The notes under the pieces were generated by a model. The model did not search any database. It was not told where the DNA came from and saw only the letters and a list, made by a program, of their open reading frames with translations. Below, piece by piece: positions 44,518 to 53,356 of a stretch of DNA of 64,000 nt; the first letter of the stretch is position 1; every line of letters begins with the position of its first letter. The position numbers and the translations under genes were made by a program. Location of the stretch: positions 122,573 to 186,572 of the forward strand of contig NZ_LRPE01000012.1 in the NCBI RefSeq assembly GCF_001605885.1, written 5' to 3'. The DNA is from Acinetobacter lactucae. Its GTDB lineage: Bacteria > Pseudomonadota > Gammaproteobacteria > Pseudomonadales > Moraxellaceae.

Positions 44518-44634
44518 TTAACGACCAGTTGTAATTAATACGAGCATACTCAGTATTAAAGTGCTTAATGATCGTTTGCAATGTATGTGGACTTCATGCT
44601 CAGCTCCGTGAGCGTATTGATTAACGTTTTCCAT
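44518..44634 (-). CDS. 38-residue peptide with C-terminal membrane helix
   Basis: An ATG at 44634-44632 is preceded by AAGGG at suitable distance. The product reads MENVNQYAHGAEHEVHIHCK, then a hydrophobic stretch (about residues 22-36) and stops TAA directly at the terminator 44491-44516. The His-rich first half (four His, one Cys) could bind metal. The exact fit of stop codon and terminator supports a real gene; otherwise function is unknown. Confidence 0.55.
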   Translation of the reverse strand: MENVNQYAHGAEHEVHIHCKRSLSTLILSMLVLITTGR

Positions 44635-44918
44635 TTCGTGTGCCCTTAAAGTTCACACTGATAATTTGCACAATTTTCAAACAATAAGAAATTAGCCAAA
44701 AGTATTATATCGCATCAAATTTTGAACCTAATTTTATATATTCCTCATCTCGATCCGATCTAAACAGAGTAGATGTAACATTCTTATACGAGGTTAACCC
44801 CTATTGAGTGTTTGTAGACCTTTCATTTCAAATGCCCCTATTAAAGAAATGATTTTATAAAATAAAAAAGATAAAAATATTCTGTTTTTTAATAATAGTC
44901 TTCGACAGGAGAATTCTT

Positions 44919-45275
44919 ATGGAAATTCAACAAGAAACAAACTCCTCTTTATTTTGTGATACCTCCACCTCAATTCAAGCCTGCATTGAATGTATGATTG
45001 CTTGCAAAACTTGTGCAGCTGCATGTTTGCAAGAAGAACATGTAAGTATGATGCGTGAATGTATTAAGCATTGCATGACATGTGTAGAAACCTGCCAGCT
45101 TTGTACTTCTTTAGAACTAAGAAACTCTGAGTTAGCAGAACCAGCAATGCAACTTTGTGCAAATGCATGCCAACTCTGTGCAGCAGAATGCGGCAAACAT
45201 GATCATGAACACTGTCAGGTTTGTGCAAAAGCATGTTTAGCTTGTGCTCAGGCTTGTCTAGCCTATCGTGCCTAA
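44919..45275 (+). CDS. four-helix bundle copper-binding protein (Csp/DUF326)
   Basis: A 118-residue cytosolic protein very rich in cysteine (more than 15), arranged as repeated C-x2-C / C-x3-C pairs: CIECMIACKTCAAACLQE, CIKHCMTCVETCQLC, CANACQLCAAECGK, CQVCAKACLACAQACL. This is the Csp3-type four-helix bundle that stores many Cu(I) ions. No signal peptide, so a cytosolic copper store. It lies 1 kb from cueR and copA, which fits, though it is not in their operon. No CueR box seen upstream. Confidence 0.92.
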   Translation: MEIQQETNSSLFCDTSTSIQACIECMIACKTCAAACLQEEHVSMMRECIKHCMTCVETCQLCTSLELRNSELAEPAMQLCANACQLCAAECGKHDHEHCQVCAKACLACAQACLAYRA

Positions 45276-45293
45276 ATAATTTTTACATATTTA

Positions 45294-45326
45294 AAGCCTA
45301 CGCAATCTTTAGATCGTAGGCTTATT
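45294..45326 (+). terminator. terminator of the copper-storage gene
   Basis: AAGCCTACG pairs with CGTAGGCTT across a 12-base loop, followed by ATTAAAATATTTT; the T-run is weak. Confidence 0.65.
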
Positions 45327-45624
45327 AAAATATTTTAAATAACAATAAATTATATCTTTATTATTTAAGAATTACTTTTTTATAGATATAAAAAAAACCC
45401 GCATCTTGGGGAAGAATGCAGGCTCTTAGATCTCCCACAACGACCATGAGTTCATTATTAAACTTGAACTTTAAACCGTTAACCAAATGTACCCTTAATA
45501 AAAAAAAATTGCAATACAGAAAAGTCTGTATATTTGAAATATTTTATTATTTTTACATTACTTTTTCATAAATAGTTTAAAAATATAAGATATTTCCACA
45601 TAAAAAATAGGTTTTCTACAGGCA
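45327..45624. other. non-coding stretch with a minus-strand terminator
   Basis: No ORF. The hairpin at 45394-45424 with its T-run on the minus strand implies a short minus-strand transcript coming from about 45430-45560, but no clear promoter can be fixed. Confidence 0.4.
45394..45424 (-). terminator. terminator of an unknown minus-strand transcript
   Basis: On the minus strand GCCTGCATTCTT and AAGATGCGGG pair (one G-T), followed by eight T. No minus-strand ORF precedes it. Confidence 0.65.
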
Positions 45625-45788
45625 TTAAAAAAGCCCGTTTCACGGGCTTTTCTGCAACGGTGAGCAATATAAGCGTTGTGTCTATCCAACTCTTGTTTGC
45701 TCTTTGCTAGCTATATGTAAGGTCTTATCGTATCTTTTGCCCTGTCCCAAGTTTCCCTGTGGATCGAGGAGATATTACGATTACCTTA
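45625..45788 (-). ncRNA. candidate small RNA, about 160 nt
   Basis: On the minus strand an extended -10 (TGC-TATAAA, 45803-45795) is followed by about 150 bases with no ORF and then a strong terminator, AAAGCCCGT-GAA-ACGGGCTTT, with a T-run at 45632-45627. Promoter and terminator with nothing coded between is the plan of a small RNA. Position is between the copper-storage gene and the GFA gene; the target is unknown. Confidence 0.4.
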
Positions 45789-45874
45789 GGTATATTTATA
45801 GCACATTATTTATTCATGGCTAGTGCTGTTCACGTTTTTTTACAAATGAATAAAATATGATCAGACCTTAATAT

Positions 45875-46282
45875 TTAAAGGTCTTCTACTCCATTTGGAT
45901 ATTGGCGAGCATTATCGCAAATTGGATACCACTTCACTTTTGAAGACACAAAAGCATGAGAAATCACTGATGTCGGTATTTCTTCATTAATCAGCCCTAC
46001 CCTTAAACGCACTACCTCAGGTTTATCTAAACGTTCACTCCAGACTGGTGAACCACAAGTTTTACAGAACATTCTCTTTTTGTTTGGAGAAGCAAAGTAA
46101 GCTTGTAAAAGATTTTCACCTTGAACAATATTTAAATCACTTTTTTGTACTTGAGTGATGGCAGCAAAAGCAGCCCCTTGTGCTTTTTGGCATTGCTTAC
46201 AATGACAAACCATGATGGGAGTTAATTCAGCATTAATGTTGAGTTGAATGCCATTACAAAGACAAGTAGCTGTATAAGTCAT
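45875..46282 (-). CDS. GFA family protein (glutathione-dependent formaldehyde-activating enzyme-like)
   Basis: A 135-residue zinc protein of the GFA/CENP-V fold. Structural Cys are in TATCLCNGIQ and MVCHCKQCQKAQG, and a second pair in MFCKTCGSPVWSER. The family takes its name from glutathione-formaldehyde enzymes but many members have unknown substrates. It starts 27 bases after cueR on the same strand and may be read through from the copper operon. Confidence 0.9.
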   Translation of the reverse strand: MTYTATCLCNGIQLNINAELTPIMVCHCKQCQKAQGAAFAAITQVQKSDLNIVQGENLLQAYFASPNKKRMFCKTCGSPVWSERLDKPEVVRLRVGLINEEIPTSVISHAFVSSKVKWYPICDNARQYPNGVEDL

Positions 46283-46309
46283 GATTTTACCTTTTTATTT
46301 TTATGGGAT

Positions 46310-46711
46310 TTAGTTTACGCCCACCCCTTTTTCAATATGATCTAAAATGGCACAAGAAGCATGCTGGTCACCACAGCAATCATCGGCAGAGGCCTGTAAG
46401 ATATTAACCATCTCTTGGAGATGAGCAATTTTTTGCTTTAATTCGGCAATGTGTTTAACAGTTAAGGCTTTCACCTCTGCACTATGCCGATCGGTATTTT
46501 TCCAAAGTGAAATAAGTTCTTTCATCTGTTCTGATGAAAAACCTAACTCTCTGGCATGTTTGAGAAAGTTCAAAGTCTTAAGGTCTGTTTCTGAATAAAT
46601 GCGATAACCAGAAGCAGAACGTTGAGCTGCCTCAAGTAAACCGATTTCTTCATAGTAGCGAATCATTTTCGCCGAAATGCCCGAATGTTTGGATGCCTGA
46701 CCGATATTCAT
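46310..46711 (-). CDS. cueR: Cu(I)-responsive MerR regulator CueR
   Basis: The protein has 133 residues starting MNIGQASKHSGISAKMIRYY at the ATG 46711, with GAGGTGTGAG in front; an earlier ATG at 46723 lacks a good site. The metal-binding pair near the C-terminus is C-x7-C (DDCCGDQHASCAIL), the CueR signature for Cu(I), and differs from the mercury or zinc types. It activates copA and probably copZ from the promoters at 49301 and 49357. It is downstream of copA by 75 bases on the same strand. Confidence 0.94.
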   Translation of the reverse strand: MNIGQASKHSGISAKMIRYYEEIGLLEAAQRSASGYRIYSETDLKTLNFLKHARELGFSSEQMKELISLWKNTDRHSAEVKALTVKHIAELKQKIAHLQEMVNILQASADDCCGDQHASCAILDHIEKGVGVN

Positions 46712-46786
46712 CTCACACCTCAAATATTAAATTTGGTTTAAGAGCTGCTGTCATGATCTTAAACCAAAAGTTGATTTTCAGCACCC

Positions 46787-49258
46787 TTACTGTACTGGCG
46801 CATGAAAACGTTTTAAGCGTAATGCATTGCCTAAAACAAAAACCGAAGAAAGTGCCATCGCACCTGCTGCAAACATAGGTGAAAGTAATACACCAAATGC
46901 TGGATATAGTGCTCCTGCTGCAATGGGAATCAGAGCAACGTTATATACAAATGCCCAGAACAAATTTTGGCGAATGTTTCGCATAGTTGCTTTACTTAAT
47001 GCAATTGCATTTGGTACACCTTTTAAACTGCCTGACATCAACACAACATCGGCAGCTTCAATCGCAACATCTGTTCCTGTACCAATGGCTAAACCGACAT
47101 CTGCTTGCGCCAAGGCTGGTGCATCGTTAATGCCATCACCTACAAAGGCCAAACGCCCATATTGTTTTTGCAGTTGGCGAACTGTGTCCACTTTGCCTTC
47201 GGGTAAAACCTCTGCCACAACTTCATCAATGTTCAGCTTTTTGGCAATTGCTTGCGCCGTATGACGGTTGTCTCCTGTAATCATTGCAACCTTTAACCCA
47301 AGCTGATGCAAGGCCTCAATCGCAGCATAGGTGGTTTCTTTAATAGGGTCTGCAACAGCAATAATTGCAGCAAGTTTCTGATCAATAGCAACGTATAGCG
47401 GTGTTTTGCCTTCTTCACCTAATTGAGCAGCAATCGTTTGGAATGAATTAGTGTCTAAACCAAGTTGGTGCATATAACGGTCTGCGCCAATTTGTACTTT
47501 TTGACCTGAAACTTCCGCTTCAATACCTGAACCTGTAATCGAGTTAAATGCTGTTACGGGTAATAAGTTTAGGTCTTCGCTTTCTGCTGCTTGAACAATC
47601 GCAAGTGCAATCGGGTGTTCAGACTTGGCTTCAACCGAGGCAACTAAAGTTAGCACTTGTTTACGTTCAAAGCCAGATTGCACATTAAAGTCAGTCAGTG
47701 TCGGTTTGCCTTCGGTGAGTGTGCCCGTTTTATCAACTGCAACCACCTGCGCTTCTTGTAAAAGCTGCAAAGCTTCCCCTTTACGGAACAGAACCCCTAA
47801 CTCGGCACCACGACCAGTACCGACCATAATAGAAGTTGGTGTTGCAAGCCCCATCGCACAAGGACAAGCAATAATCAGTACCGCAACAGCATTCACTAAA
47901 CCAAAAGTCAACGCAGGTTCTGGCCCAAAAATAAACCAAACCAAGAAAGTAATTGCAGCAATTAACATGACAGCCGGTACAAACCACATGGTGACTTTAT
48001 CGACTAAACCCTGAATCGGAAGTTTAGAACCTTGAGCTTGTTCAACCATGCGAATAATTTGTGAAAGCACAGATGAGCTACCCACTGCGGTTGCCCGAAT
48101 GTTTAGAGTACCGTTCTGGTTGACTGTACCACCGACCACCTGATGCCCTACTATTTTTTCAACAGGAACAGGCTCACCCGTAATCATAGATTCATCAATG
48201 TAGCTGTGTCCGTCAACCACTTCACCATCGACTGGCACACGCTCACCCGGACGAATTTCTACAATAGTTCCACTCACTACTTCGGCAACTGCAACTTCCA
48301 CTATTTGTCCATCACGCTGAATGCGGGCTATTTTAGGCTGCATTCCAACTAAATGCTGAATAGCTTGTGAAGTGCGTCCTTTGGCTTTGGCTTCAAAATA
48401 TCGTCCAAGTAAAATTAAACTGACAATGACAGCAGCCGCTTCAAAGTAAACATTGACCGTGCCTTGTGGTAATACCTGCGGCATAAAGGTTGCCACGACT
48501 GAGAAACTGTAGGCAGCTAAAGTTCCAACAGCGACCAGCGAGTTCATATCTGGCGCCAAACGCCATAAGGCTGGAATCCCTTTTTGGTAAAAACGGCGAC
48601 CAGGAAAAACGAGTACTAATGTGGTCAAAACAAACTGTAAAAGCCAACTGTTATATTGACCAATCGTGTGCATGACCCACATGTGAAAAGCTGGAATGAG
48701 ATGTGAACCCATTTCCAAAATAAACACAGGTAAAGCCAATACAATCGAAATGATCAAATCTTTTTTAAGCTGATCTAACTCTGACGCTTTTTTATCGAGT
48801 TGCTCATCTTGATTTTTTTCAGATGCTTTCGCGTCATAACCTGCTTTTTTAACGGCGCGAATTAAGTCTTCGACATTGACTGAAGTATCTGCCTGTACCC
48901 AAGCTTGTTCTGTTGCTAAGTTGACGGTTGCCTCTTGAACGCCATCTACTTTTTTAAGCGCTTTTTCAACACGGGCAACACAAGAGGCACAAGTCATGCC
49001 CTCAATAGACAACTCTACTGGTGCAGCTTTTGGCACATCATAACCTGCTCGTTCAACTGCTTTAACCAGTGCTTCGCGCTGAATAGGTTGATTTGAATAA
49101 ACAACTGCTTTTTCTGTTGCCAAATTAACGTTGGCAATTTCTACATTTTCAACTTTCTTAAGTGCTTTTTCGACACGACCTACACAAGAGGCACATGTCA
49201 TTCCCTCAATTGAGAGTGTTTCACTATATGCTGGCAATTTTGTGTTTTTTGAGTCCAT
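46787..49258 (-). CDS. copA: copper-exporting P-type ATPase CopA
   Basis: The protein has 823 residues from the ATG at 49258 (AGAGG upstream; a TTG frame to 49273 is not needed). Two N-terminal heavy-metal domains each have GMTCASC (about residues 15 and 80). The membrane part has the CPC motif IACPCAMGL, and the ATP part has [18 protein letters not shown] and [12 protein letters not shown]. It pumps Cu(I) out of the cytosol. Its promoter has the 19-bp spacer and palindrome typical of CueR control, and cueR follows on the same strand. Confidence 0.97.
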   Translation of the reverse strand: MDSKNTKLPAYSETLSIEGMTCASCVGRVEKALKKVENVEIANVNLATEKAVVYSNQPIQREALVKAVERAGYDVPKAAPVELSIEGMTCASCVARVEKALKKVDGVQEATVNLATEQAWVQADTSVNVEDLIRAVKKAGYDAKASEKNQDEQLDKKASELDQLKKDLIISIVLALPVFILEMGSHLIPAFHMWVMHTIGQYNSWLLQFVLTTLVLVFPGRRFYQKGIPALWRLAPDMNSLVAVGTLAAYSFSVVATFMPQVLPQGTVNVYFEAAAVIVSLILLGRYFEAKAKGRTSQAIQHLVGMQPKIARIQRDGQIVEVAVAEVVSGTIVEIRPGERVPVDGEVVDGHSYIDESMITGEPVPVEKIVGHQVVGGTVNQNGTLNIRATAVGSSSVLSQIIRMVEQAQGSKLPIQGLVDKVTMWFVPAVMLIAAITFLVWFIFGPEPALTFGLVNAVAVLIIACPCAMGLATPTSIMVGTGRGAELGVLFRKGEALQLLQEAQVVAVDKTGTLTEGKPTLTDFNVQSGFERKQVLTLVASVEAKSEHPIALAIVQAAESEDLNLLPVTAFNSITGSGIEAEVSGQKVQIGADRYMHQLGLDTNSFQTIAAQLGEEGKTPLYVAIDQKLAAIIAVADPIKETTYAAIEALHQLGLKVAMITGDNRHTAQAIAKKLNIDEVVAEVLPEGKVDTVRQLQKQYGRLAFVGDGINDAPALAQADVGLAIGTGTDVAIEAADVVLMSGSLKGVPNAIALSKATMRNIRQNLFWAFVYNVALIPIAAGALYPAFGVLLSPMFAAGAMALSSVFVLGNALRLKRFHAPVQ

Positions 49259-49300
49259 TAAACACCTCTGCAAATCTGCAAAATTTAATATTCTGTATCG

Positions 49301-49331
49301 AGCATACAGATTCCCATCATGGGAAGGTCAA
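49301..49331 (-). promoter_or_regulatory. CueR-type promoter of copA
   Basis: On the minus strand TTGACC (49331-49326) and TATGCT (49306-49301) are 19 bases apart, too long for unaided sigma70 use. The spacer holds the palindrome ACCTTCCCATGATGGGAAT. This is the hallmark of MerR-family activation. Confidence 0.9.
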
Positions 49332-49356
49332 GCATATTTTTTTTAAAAAATTGGTC

Positions 49357-49387
49357 TTGACTTTACAATCATGACAAGGTTTAGACT
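49357..49387 (+). promoter_or_regulatory. CueR-type promoter of copZ
   Basis: TTGACT (49357-49362) and TAGACT (49382-49387) are also separated by 19 bases. The spacer has a weaker palindrome (ACTTTACAATCATGACAAGG). It faces away from the copA promoter 25 bases off. Confidence 0.8.
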
Positions 49388-49431
49388 CAGTGTTATCCAA
49401 ACAAATATCTCGTTCTTGATGGAGTATGAAT

Positions 49432-49626
49432 ATGAAATTACTTATTGAAAATATGACTTGTGGCGGCTGCGCTCGTGGTGTGACTGCGACGATTCAAGAT
49501 GTCGATCCAAATGCAAAAGTAGATGTAGACTTAGCGACAAAAATCGTGACTGTTGAAAGCAGTGAAAGCGTCGATAAAATTACCGAAGCGCTGGATGAAG
49601 ATGGTTTCCCAGCGAAAGTGCAATAA
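49432..49626 (+). CDS. copZ: copper chaperone, heavy-metal-associated domain (CopZ-like)
   Basis: A 64-residue single HMA domain starting MKLLIENMTCGGCARGVTAT with the metal motif MTCGGC. The start at 49432 has ATGGAG at good spacing; an ATG at 49426 is too close to it. It carries Cu(I) to CopA. It is divergent from copA with its own CueR-type promoter and is followed by a terminator. Confidence 0.92.
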   Translation: MKLLIENMTCGGCARGVTATIQDVDPNAKVDVDLATKIVTVESSESVDKITEALDEDGFPAKVQ

Positions 49627-49631
49627 TGAAT

Positions 49632-49665
49632 AAGGCCTAACGTTTAAAGTTAGGCCTTTATTTTT
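49632..49665 (+). terminator. terminator of copZ
   Basis: AAGGCCTAAC pairs perfectly with GTTAGGCCTT around GTTTAAA, followed by TATTTTT. Confidence 0.9.
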
Positions 49666-49683
49666 GAGCGTGTTGATATTGAC

Positions 49684-51354
49684 TCAAAGCTGAAATTTTT
49701 TAATTCGATAATCCAGTGCTGCCCGAGTTAGCCCCAATAAACGTGCCGCTTCAGACACATTATGATTTGCCTTTTTTAAAGCCGTTAAAATTAACTGCTT
49801 CTCATGTTCTTCTAAATTAAACTCTGCCTTTAATAATTGCTCAAAGTCAGTTTCAACAGCTACAGCCTGCTCTGGGTCATGCTTGATCTGTGGAAAAATG
49901 GCATTTAACTTAATCAGCTGCTGATCGTCCGTTAATAAAACCGCCCTTTCTAATAAGTTTTCCAACTCACGAATATTGCCTGGCCATTCATATTGCTGCA
50001 TAAAAACTTTGGTCTTTTCACTTACACCCTGAATGGTTTTACCGTACATTTTTTCAAAGCGATGAAGAAAGTGTTCGACCAGTAAAGGAATGTCTTCACG
50101 CCGCTCCCGCAAAGGCGGAATCTGCACTGGAAAAATATTTAAGCGATAATACAAATCTGCCCGAAAGCGGCCTGTTTTCACCGCTTGCTCAAGATCTTCA
50201 TTGGTTGCTGTAATTACACGGACATCTAAAATACGTGTCTGTGAATCTCCTACTCGCTCAAATTCACCTTCCTGCAAAATGCGTAATAGTGCTGCTTGTG
50301 CACGAGGTGAAAGCTCAATGACTTCGTCTAAAAAAATCGTACCGCCATTAGCTCGTTCAAACTTACCCAAGCGAGACTGATGTGCTCCTGTATAGGCGCC
50401 CTTTTCTACCCCGAATAATTCGGACTCAATTAACTCTGGTGGAATCGCTGCACAGTTTACCGCAATAAAAGGTTGGTCTTTTCTTTGGCTATTTTCATGG
50501 ACACCTCGTGCAAAAGCTTCTTTACCAACGCCTGTTTCGCCTTGTAGCAAAATAGAAACCTTTGAACCTGCTGCTTTGGTTAATAATGCACAGACCTGTT
50601 TATAAGATGCTGACTTACCCACAGAACTAAATAATTGGTAATCGGCTTCACTGTCGCTATAAATTGATTTTTTTAATTCATACAGTTCAGCCTGCAACGC
50701 AATAAGTTCTTTTTCCATGGGTTCAGGAGACATGAACTGAATCAACTCATCTGCATTTTCCCACTCTTCTAAAGGCTTACCGATAATACGGCAATGCTCA
50801 TCGCCACAGGCCTTACACTCTATTTCTTGATAAATAATCGTCATGCCCGTCGCAAAACTGCTATATCCGCAAGCATAGCCAAGTAACATCCAACATGAAG
50901 GTTCATCACTCGGACCAAAATGCTCTAAATGCACATCAGCTTCAAAAGAGTTAAGCCAGTTTAAATCGGCATAAAACTGTTTTTTATCGTGGCTTAAATT
51001 GAGCTGGTTAGCCTGTACTTGCACCATTCCACGAATCGCATGCATTTGTGGACCCGCCATAAAAGCATCGTGTTCATTTAAATCGGGACGCATTTTTGTT
51101 GTAACTTCTGCATCTTTTAACCCTGCTTGATACCCTAATCGAATAAAGAAACGCTTAGTCCGCTCAAGCCCAATCATGTGTGCTAAATCTTTACGCAAAT
51201 ATCCCATAATGCTGGTGTGTAAAAGCAGCATCCGATATTCATCAAACCAGATTTGGCCGTGGGCAGTATCAAAATGCAGCTTAGAAAGCAAATCGTGAAT
51301 TTCTTGCGGATGATCTGCGTATCGTCCCGTTGTATCGTATTTTACTCGAGCCAT
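49684..51354 (-). CDS. mphR: phenol-responsive sigma54 activator MphR/MopR
   Basis: A 556-residue activator of the XylR/DmpR class. The N-terminal sensor and V4R region keep the phenol pocket and zinc site known from MopR: His105, Trp133, and Cys154, Glu177, Cys180, Cys188 (one less than published MopR numbering). The AAA domain has GETGVGKEAFARG, the sigma54-contact loop GAYTGAHQSRLGKF and the DE box in IFLDEVIELS; the C-terminal helix-turn-helix is NVSEAARLLGLTRAALDYRI. With phenol bound it activates the divergent mphK promoter at 51644. Confidence 0.95.
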   Translation of the reverse strand: MARVKYDTTGRYADHPQEIHDLLSKLHFDTAHGQIWFDEYRMLLLHTSIMGYLRKDLAHMIGLERTKRFFIRLGYQAGLKDAEVTTKMRPDLNEHDAFMAGPQMHAIRGMVQVQANQLNLSHDKKQFYADLNWLNSFEADVHLEHFGPSDEPSCWMLLGYACGYSSFATGMTIIYQEIECKACGDEHCRIIGKPLEEWENADELIQFMSPEPMEKELIALQAELYELKKSIYSDSEADYQLFSSVGKSASYKQVCALLTKAAGSKVSILLQGETGVGKEAFARGVHENSQRKDQPFIAVNCAAIPPELIESELFGVEKGAYTGAHQSRLGKFERANGGTIFLDEVIELSPRAQAALLRILQEGEFERVGDSQTRILDVRVITATNEDLEQAVKTGRFRADLYYRLNIFPVQIPPLRERREDIPLLVEHFLHRFEKMYGKTIQGVSEKTKVFMQQYEWPGNIRELENLLERAVLLTDDQQLIKLNAIFPQIKHDPEQAVAVETDFEQLLKAEFNLEEHEKQLILTALKKANHNVSEAARLLGLTRAALDYRIKKFQL

Positions 51355-51547
51355 GAGTGATCTGTTTTAATCCATTAAACACATTTAGGTTTCATCTCAT
51401 CTTATCGAAGAACCAGATAAATGTCCTAGTACATTAAAGACATAACTTCATACTAAAAAAGTATGTCTAAATCTCTCCATTTAAAGCCTCAAACAATCTA
51501 AAAAGAAATTTCTACGGTCCTCTTCATCAAATCATGAATATCTCTAT

Positions 51548-51580
51548 TTCACCATTCAAAAAAATTCATGAAATGGTGAA
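51548..51580. promoter_or_regulatory. candidate upstream activating site for MphR
   Basis: An inverted repeat, TTCACCATT (51548-51556) and AATGGTGAA (51572-51580), is centred about 107 bases before the likely start point of mphK, the right distance for an enhancer of a sigma54 promoter. Binding is inferred only from this position and symmetry. Confidence 0.5.
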
Positions 51581-51643
51581 TTTTTAAAATGCCTTACTTT
51601 CCATAAAAACCTTAATCATTTGTTTTTAATAATAAAAATAAAG

Positions 51644-51660
51644 TTGGCATAGCTTTTGTA
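51644..51660 (+). promoter_or_regulatory. sigma54 promoter of mphKLMNOP
   Basis: TTGGCAT AGCTT TTGTA fits the -24/-12 consensus, with 11 bases between the GG and the downstream G as required. It lies upstream of mphK and the paired activator gene is divergent. Confidence 0.8.
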
Positions 51661-51723
51661 AAGCTAATAGTGAAAGCAAGGAGCATTCATCAATTTCAAG
51701 ACCATGTCTTGATGGAGTACAGC

Positions 51724-52011
51724 ATGACGCAACCTCAAGTCGAAGCATTAACCAAATATATTCGGGTCACTGGCGACTTAAACGCAGAGTTTATCGAATT
51801 CGATTTTGCCATTCATGACCCAAGTCTATTTATGGAACTGGTTTTGCCTAAACATGCATTTAATGATTTTTGTAAGACCAATCAAGTGGTTGAAATGACC
51901 CAAGAGCAGCAAGCTTTTAATGATGCTCAGGAAGAAAAATGGCGCTATGGCACTGAAGCACCCTTAGTCGGCACGCAACGTAATAGCAACGATCACGATG
52001 ATCAAATGTAA
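51724..52011 (+). CDS. mphK: phenol hydroxylase assembly protein MphK
   Basis: The protein has 95 residues from the ATG at 51724, with GGAG 12 bases upstream; the longer frame from 51670 starts before the transcript should. MTQPQVEALTKYIRVTGDLN and FIEFDFAIHDPSLF resemble DmpK, which helps load iron into the oxygenase and is not in the final complex. It is the first gene of the operon. Confidence 0.88.
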   Translation: MTQPQVEALTKYIRVTGDLNAEFIEFDFAIHDPSLFMELVLPKHAFNDFCKTNQVVEMTQEQQAFNDAQEEKWRYGTEAPLVGTQRNSNDHDDQM

Positions 52012-52031
52012 AAATATAAGGAGATAAAGCC

Positions 52032-53033
52032 ATGACTTTAGAAATCAAAACGTCAAATGTCGAACCTATCCGCCAGAACTATGCCTATATCGAAAGACGA
52101 TTTGGTAGTAAGCCAGCAACTCGATATCAAGAAGTAAGTTTCGATGTACAAGCAGAAACTAACTTTCACTATCGTCCTTTGTGGAAACCTGAAAAGACCT
52201 TAAATGACAAAACCCATACTGCCCTGCAAATGCATGATTGGTATGCATTTAAAGATCCACGTCAATTCTATTATGGAACTTATGTTCAGCACCGTGCACG
52301 TTTACAAGACACTGCAGAAAGTAATTTTGCTTTTTTTGAAAAACGTCAGCTTGCAGAACATTTGTCTGATGAAGTCAAAGCCAAGGTCATTGAATGCCTA
52401 TTGCCATTTCGCCACGTTGAACAAACTGCAAACTTACACATGATGTCTGGCAGTGCCTATGGATATGGCACGGTGCTTACCCAAGCCTGTATTTATGCCG
52501 CGATGGATCATTTAGGCATAGCGCAGTACATCTCAAGGATTGGTTTAGCTTTAGATGGTAACAGCGGCGATTCATTACAACAGGCAAAACAGGCTTGGAT
52601 GCAACATCCTGCATGGCAAGGCTTACGCCGTCTGTGTGAAGAAAGTCTCACCGAGCAAGACTACTTCAAACTTTTCTTATTACAAAATCTTGTTATTGAC
52701 GGCTTTGTGACAGAGCTTGTTTATCAACAGTTTGATCAGTGGTTAGTGAGTCAAAATGCTCGCGACTTAGCCATGCTGACAGAATTTATGAAAGACACTT
52801 TAGGTGATTTACGTAAGTGGTCAGATACTGTCATTAAAACTGCAGCAGCAGAATCCGATCACAACAAACAGCTATTAAATGAATGGTTCACTCAGTCTTT
52901 AACTCAAGTAAAAGCAGCCTTTACGCCGTGGGCAACAGCAGCTTTAACAGCAGATGCAGTCGATCAAGCAGAACAAGCCGTTATTGAACGTGCAAAAAAA
53001 CTCGGCCTACAACCAGAACTGGCAAATGCTTAA
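52032..53033 (+). CDS. mphL: phenol hydroxylase beta subunit MphL
   Basis: A 333-residue structural subunit of the multicomponent hydroxylase, ferritin-like fold without the active diiron centre (DmpL family). Landmarks: YIERRFGSKPATRYQEVSF, DPRQFYYGTYVQHRA, MMSGSAYGYGTVLTQACIYA. An AAGGAG ribosome binding site precedes the ATG. It forms the alpha-beta-gamma core with MphN and MphO. Confidence 0.92.
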   Translation: MTLEIKTSNVEPIRQNYAYIERRFGSKPATRYQEVSFDVQAETNFHYRPLWKPEKTLNDKTHTALQMHDWYAFKDPRQFYYGTYVQHRARLQDTAESNFAFFEKRQLAEHLSDEVKAKVIECLLPFRHVEQTANLHMMSGSAYGYGTVLTQACIYAAMDHLGIAQYISRIGLALDGNSGDSLQQAKQAWMQHPAWQGLRRLCEESLTEQDYFKLFLLQNLVIDGFVTELVYQQFDQWLVSQNARDLAMLTEFMKDTLGDLRKWSDTVIKTAAAESDHNKQLLNEWFTQSLTQVKAAFTPWATAALTADAVDQAEQAVIERAKKLGLQPELANA

Positions 53034-53044
53034 GGAGAAGCAAC

Positions 53045-53311
53045 ATGTCTAAAGTCTATCTCGCGTTACAAGACAACGATAATTCACGCTACATCATTGA
53101 GGCGATTGAAGAAGATAACCCTGAAGCTTCAATTCAGTATTTACCCGCCATGATCCGAATTGAAAGTGAAACTGATTTGGTGATTAAAGCCGAAACCGTA
53201 TCTGAAAAACTAGGCCAAGATTGGGACATCCAATCGTTACAACTCAACATGATTACGCTGGGCGGCAACGTCGAAGAAGATGATGATACTTTCCGCCTTC
53301 ACTGGAATTAA
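53045..53311 (+). CDS. mphM: phenol hydroxylase effector protein MphM
   Basis: An 88-residue cofactor-free regulatory component, DmpM/MmoB family. It couples electron transfer to oxygen chemistry in the hydroxylase. Motif blocks NSRYIIEAIEEDNPEA and ITLGGNVEEDDDTFRLHW match the family ends. GGAG precedes the start, and the gene lies in its usual place between L and N. Confidence 0.92.
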   Translation: MSKVYLALQDNDNSRYIIEAIEEDNPEASIQYLPAMIRIESETDLVIKAETVSEKLGQDWDIQSLQLNMITLGGNVEEDDDTFRLHWN

Positions 53312-53356
53312 TCACAACATAGACGTTGTTTAACAAAGATTTAAGGATGATCAATC

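Noticed and set aside
46827..47264. 145-codon plus-strand frame inside copA
   Set aside because: It is opposite to a strongly conserved P-type ATPase gene and has no start signal; a shadow frame.
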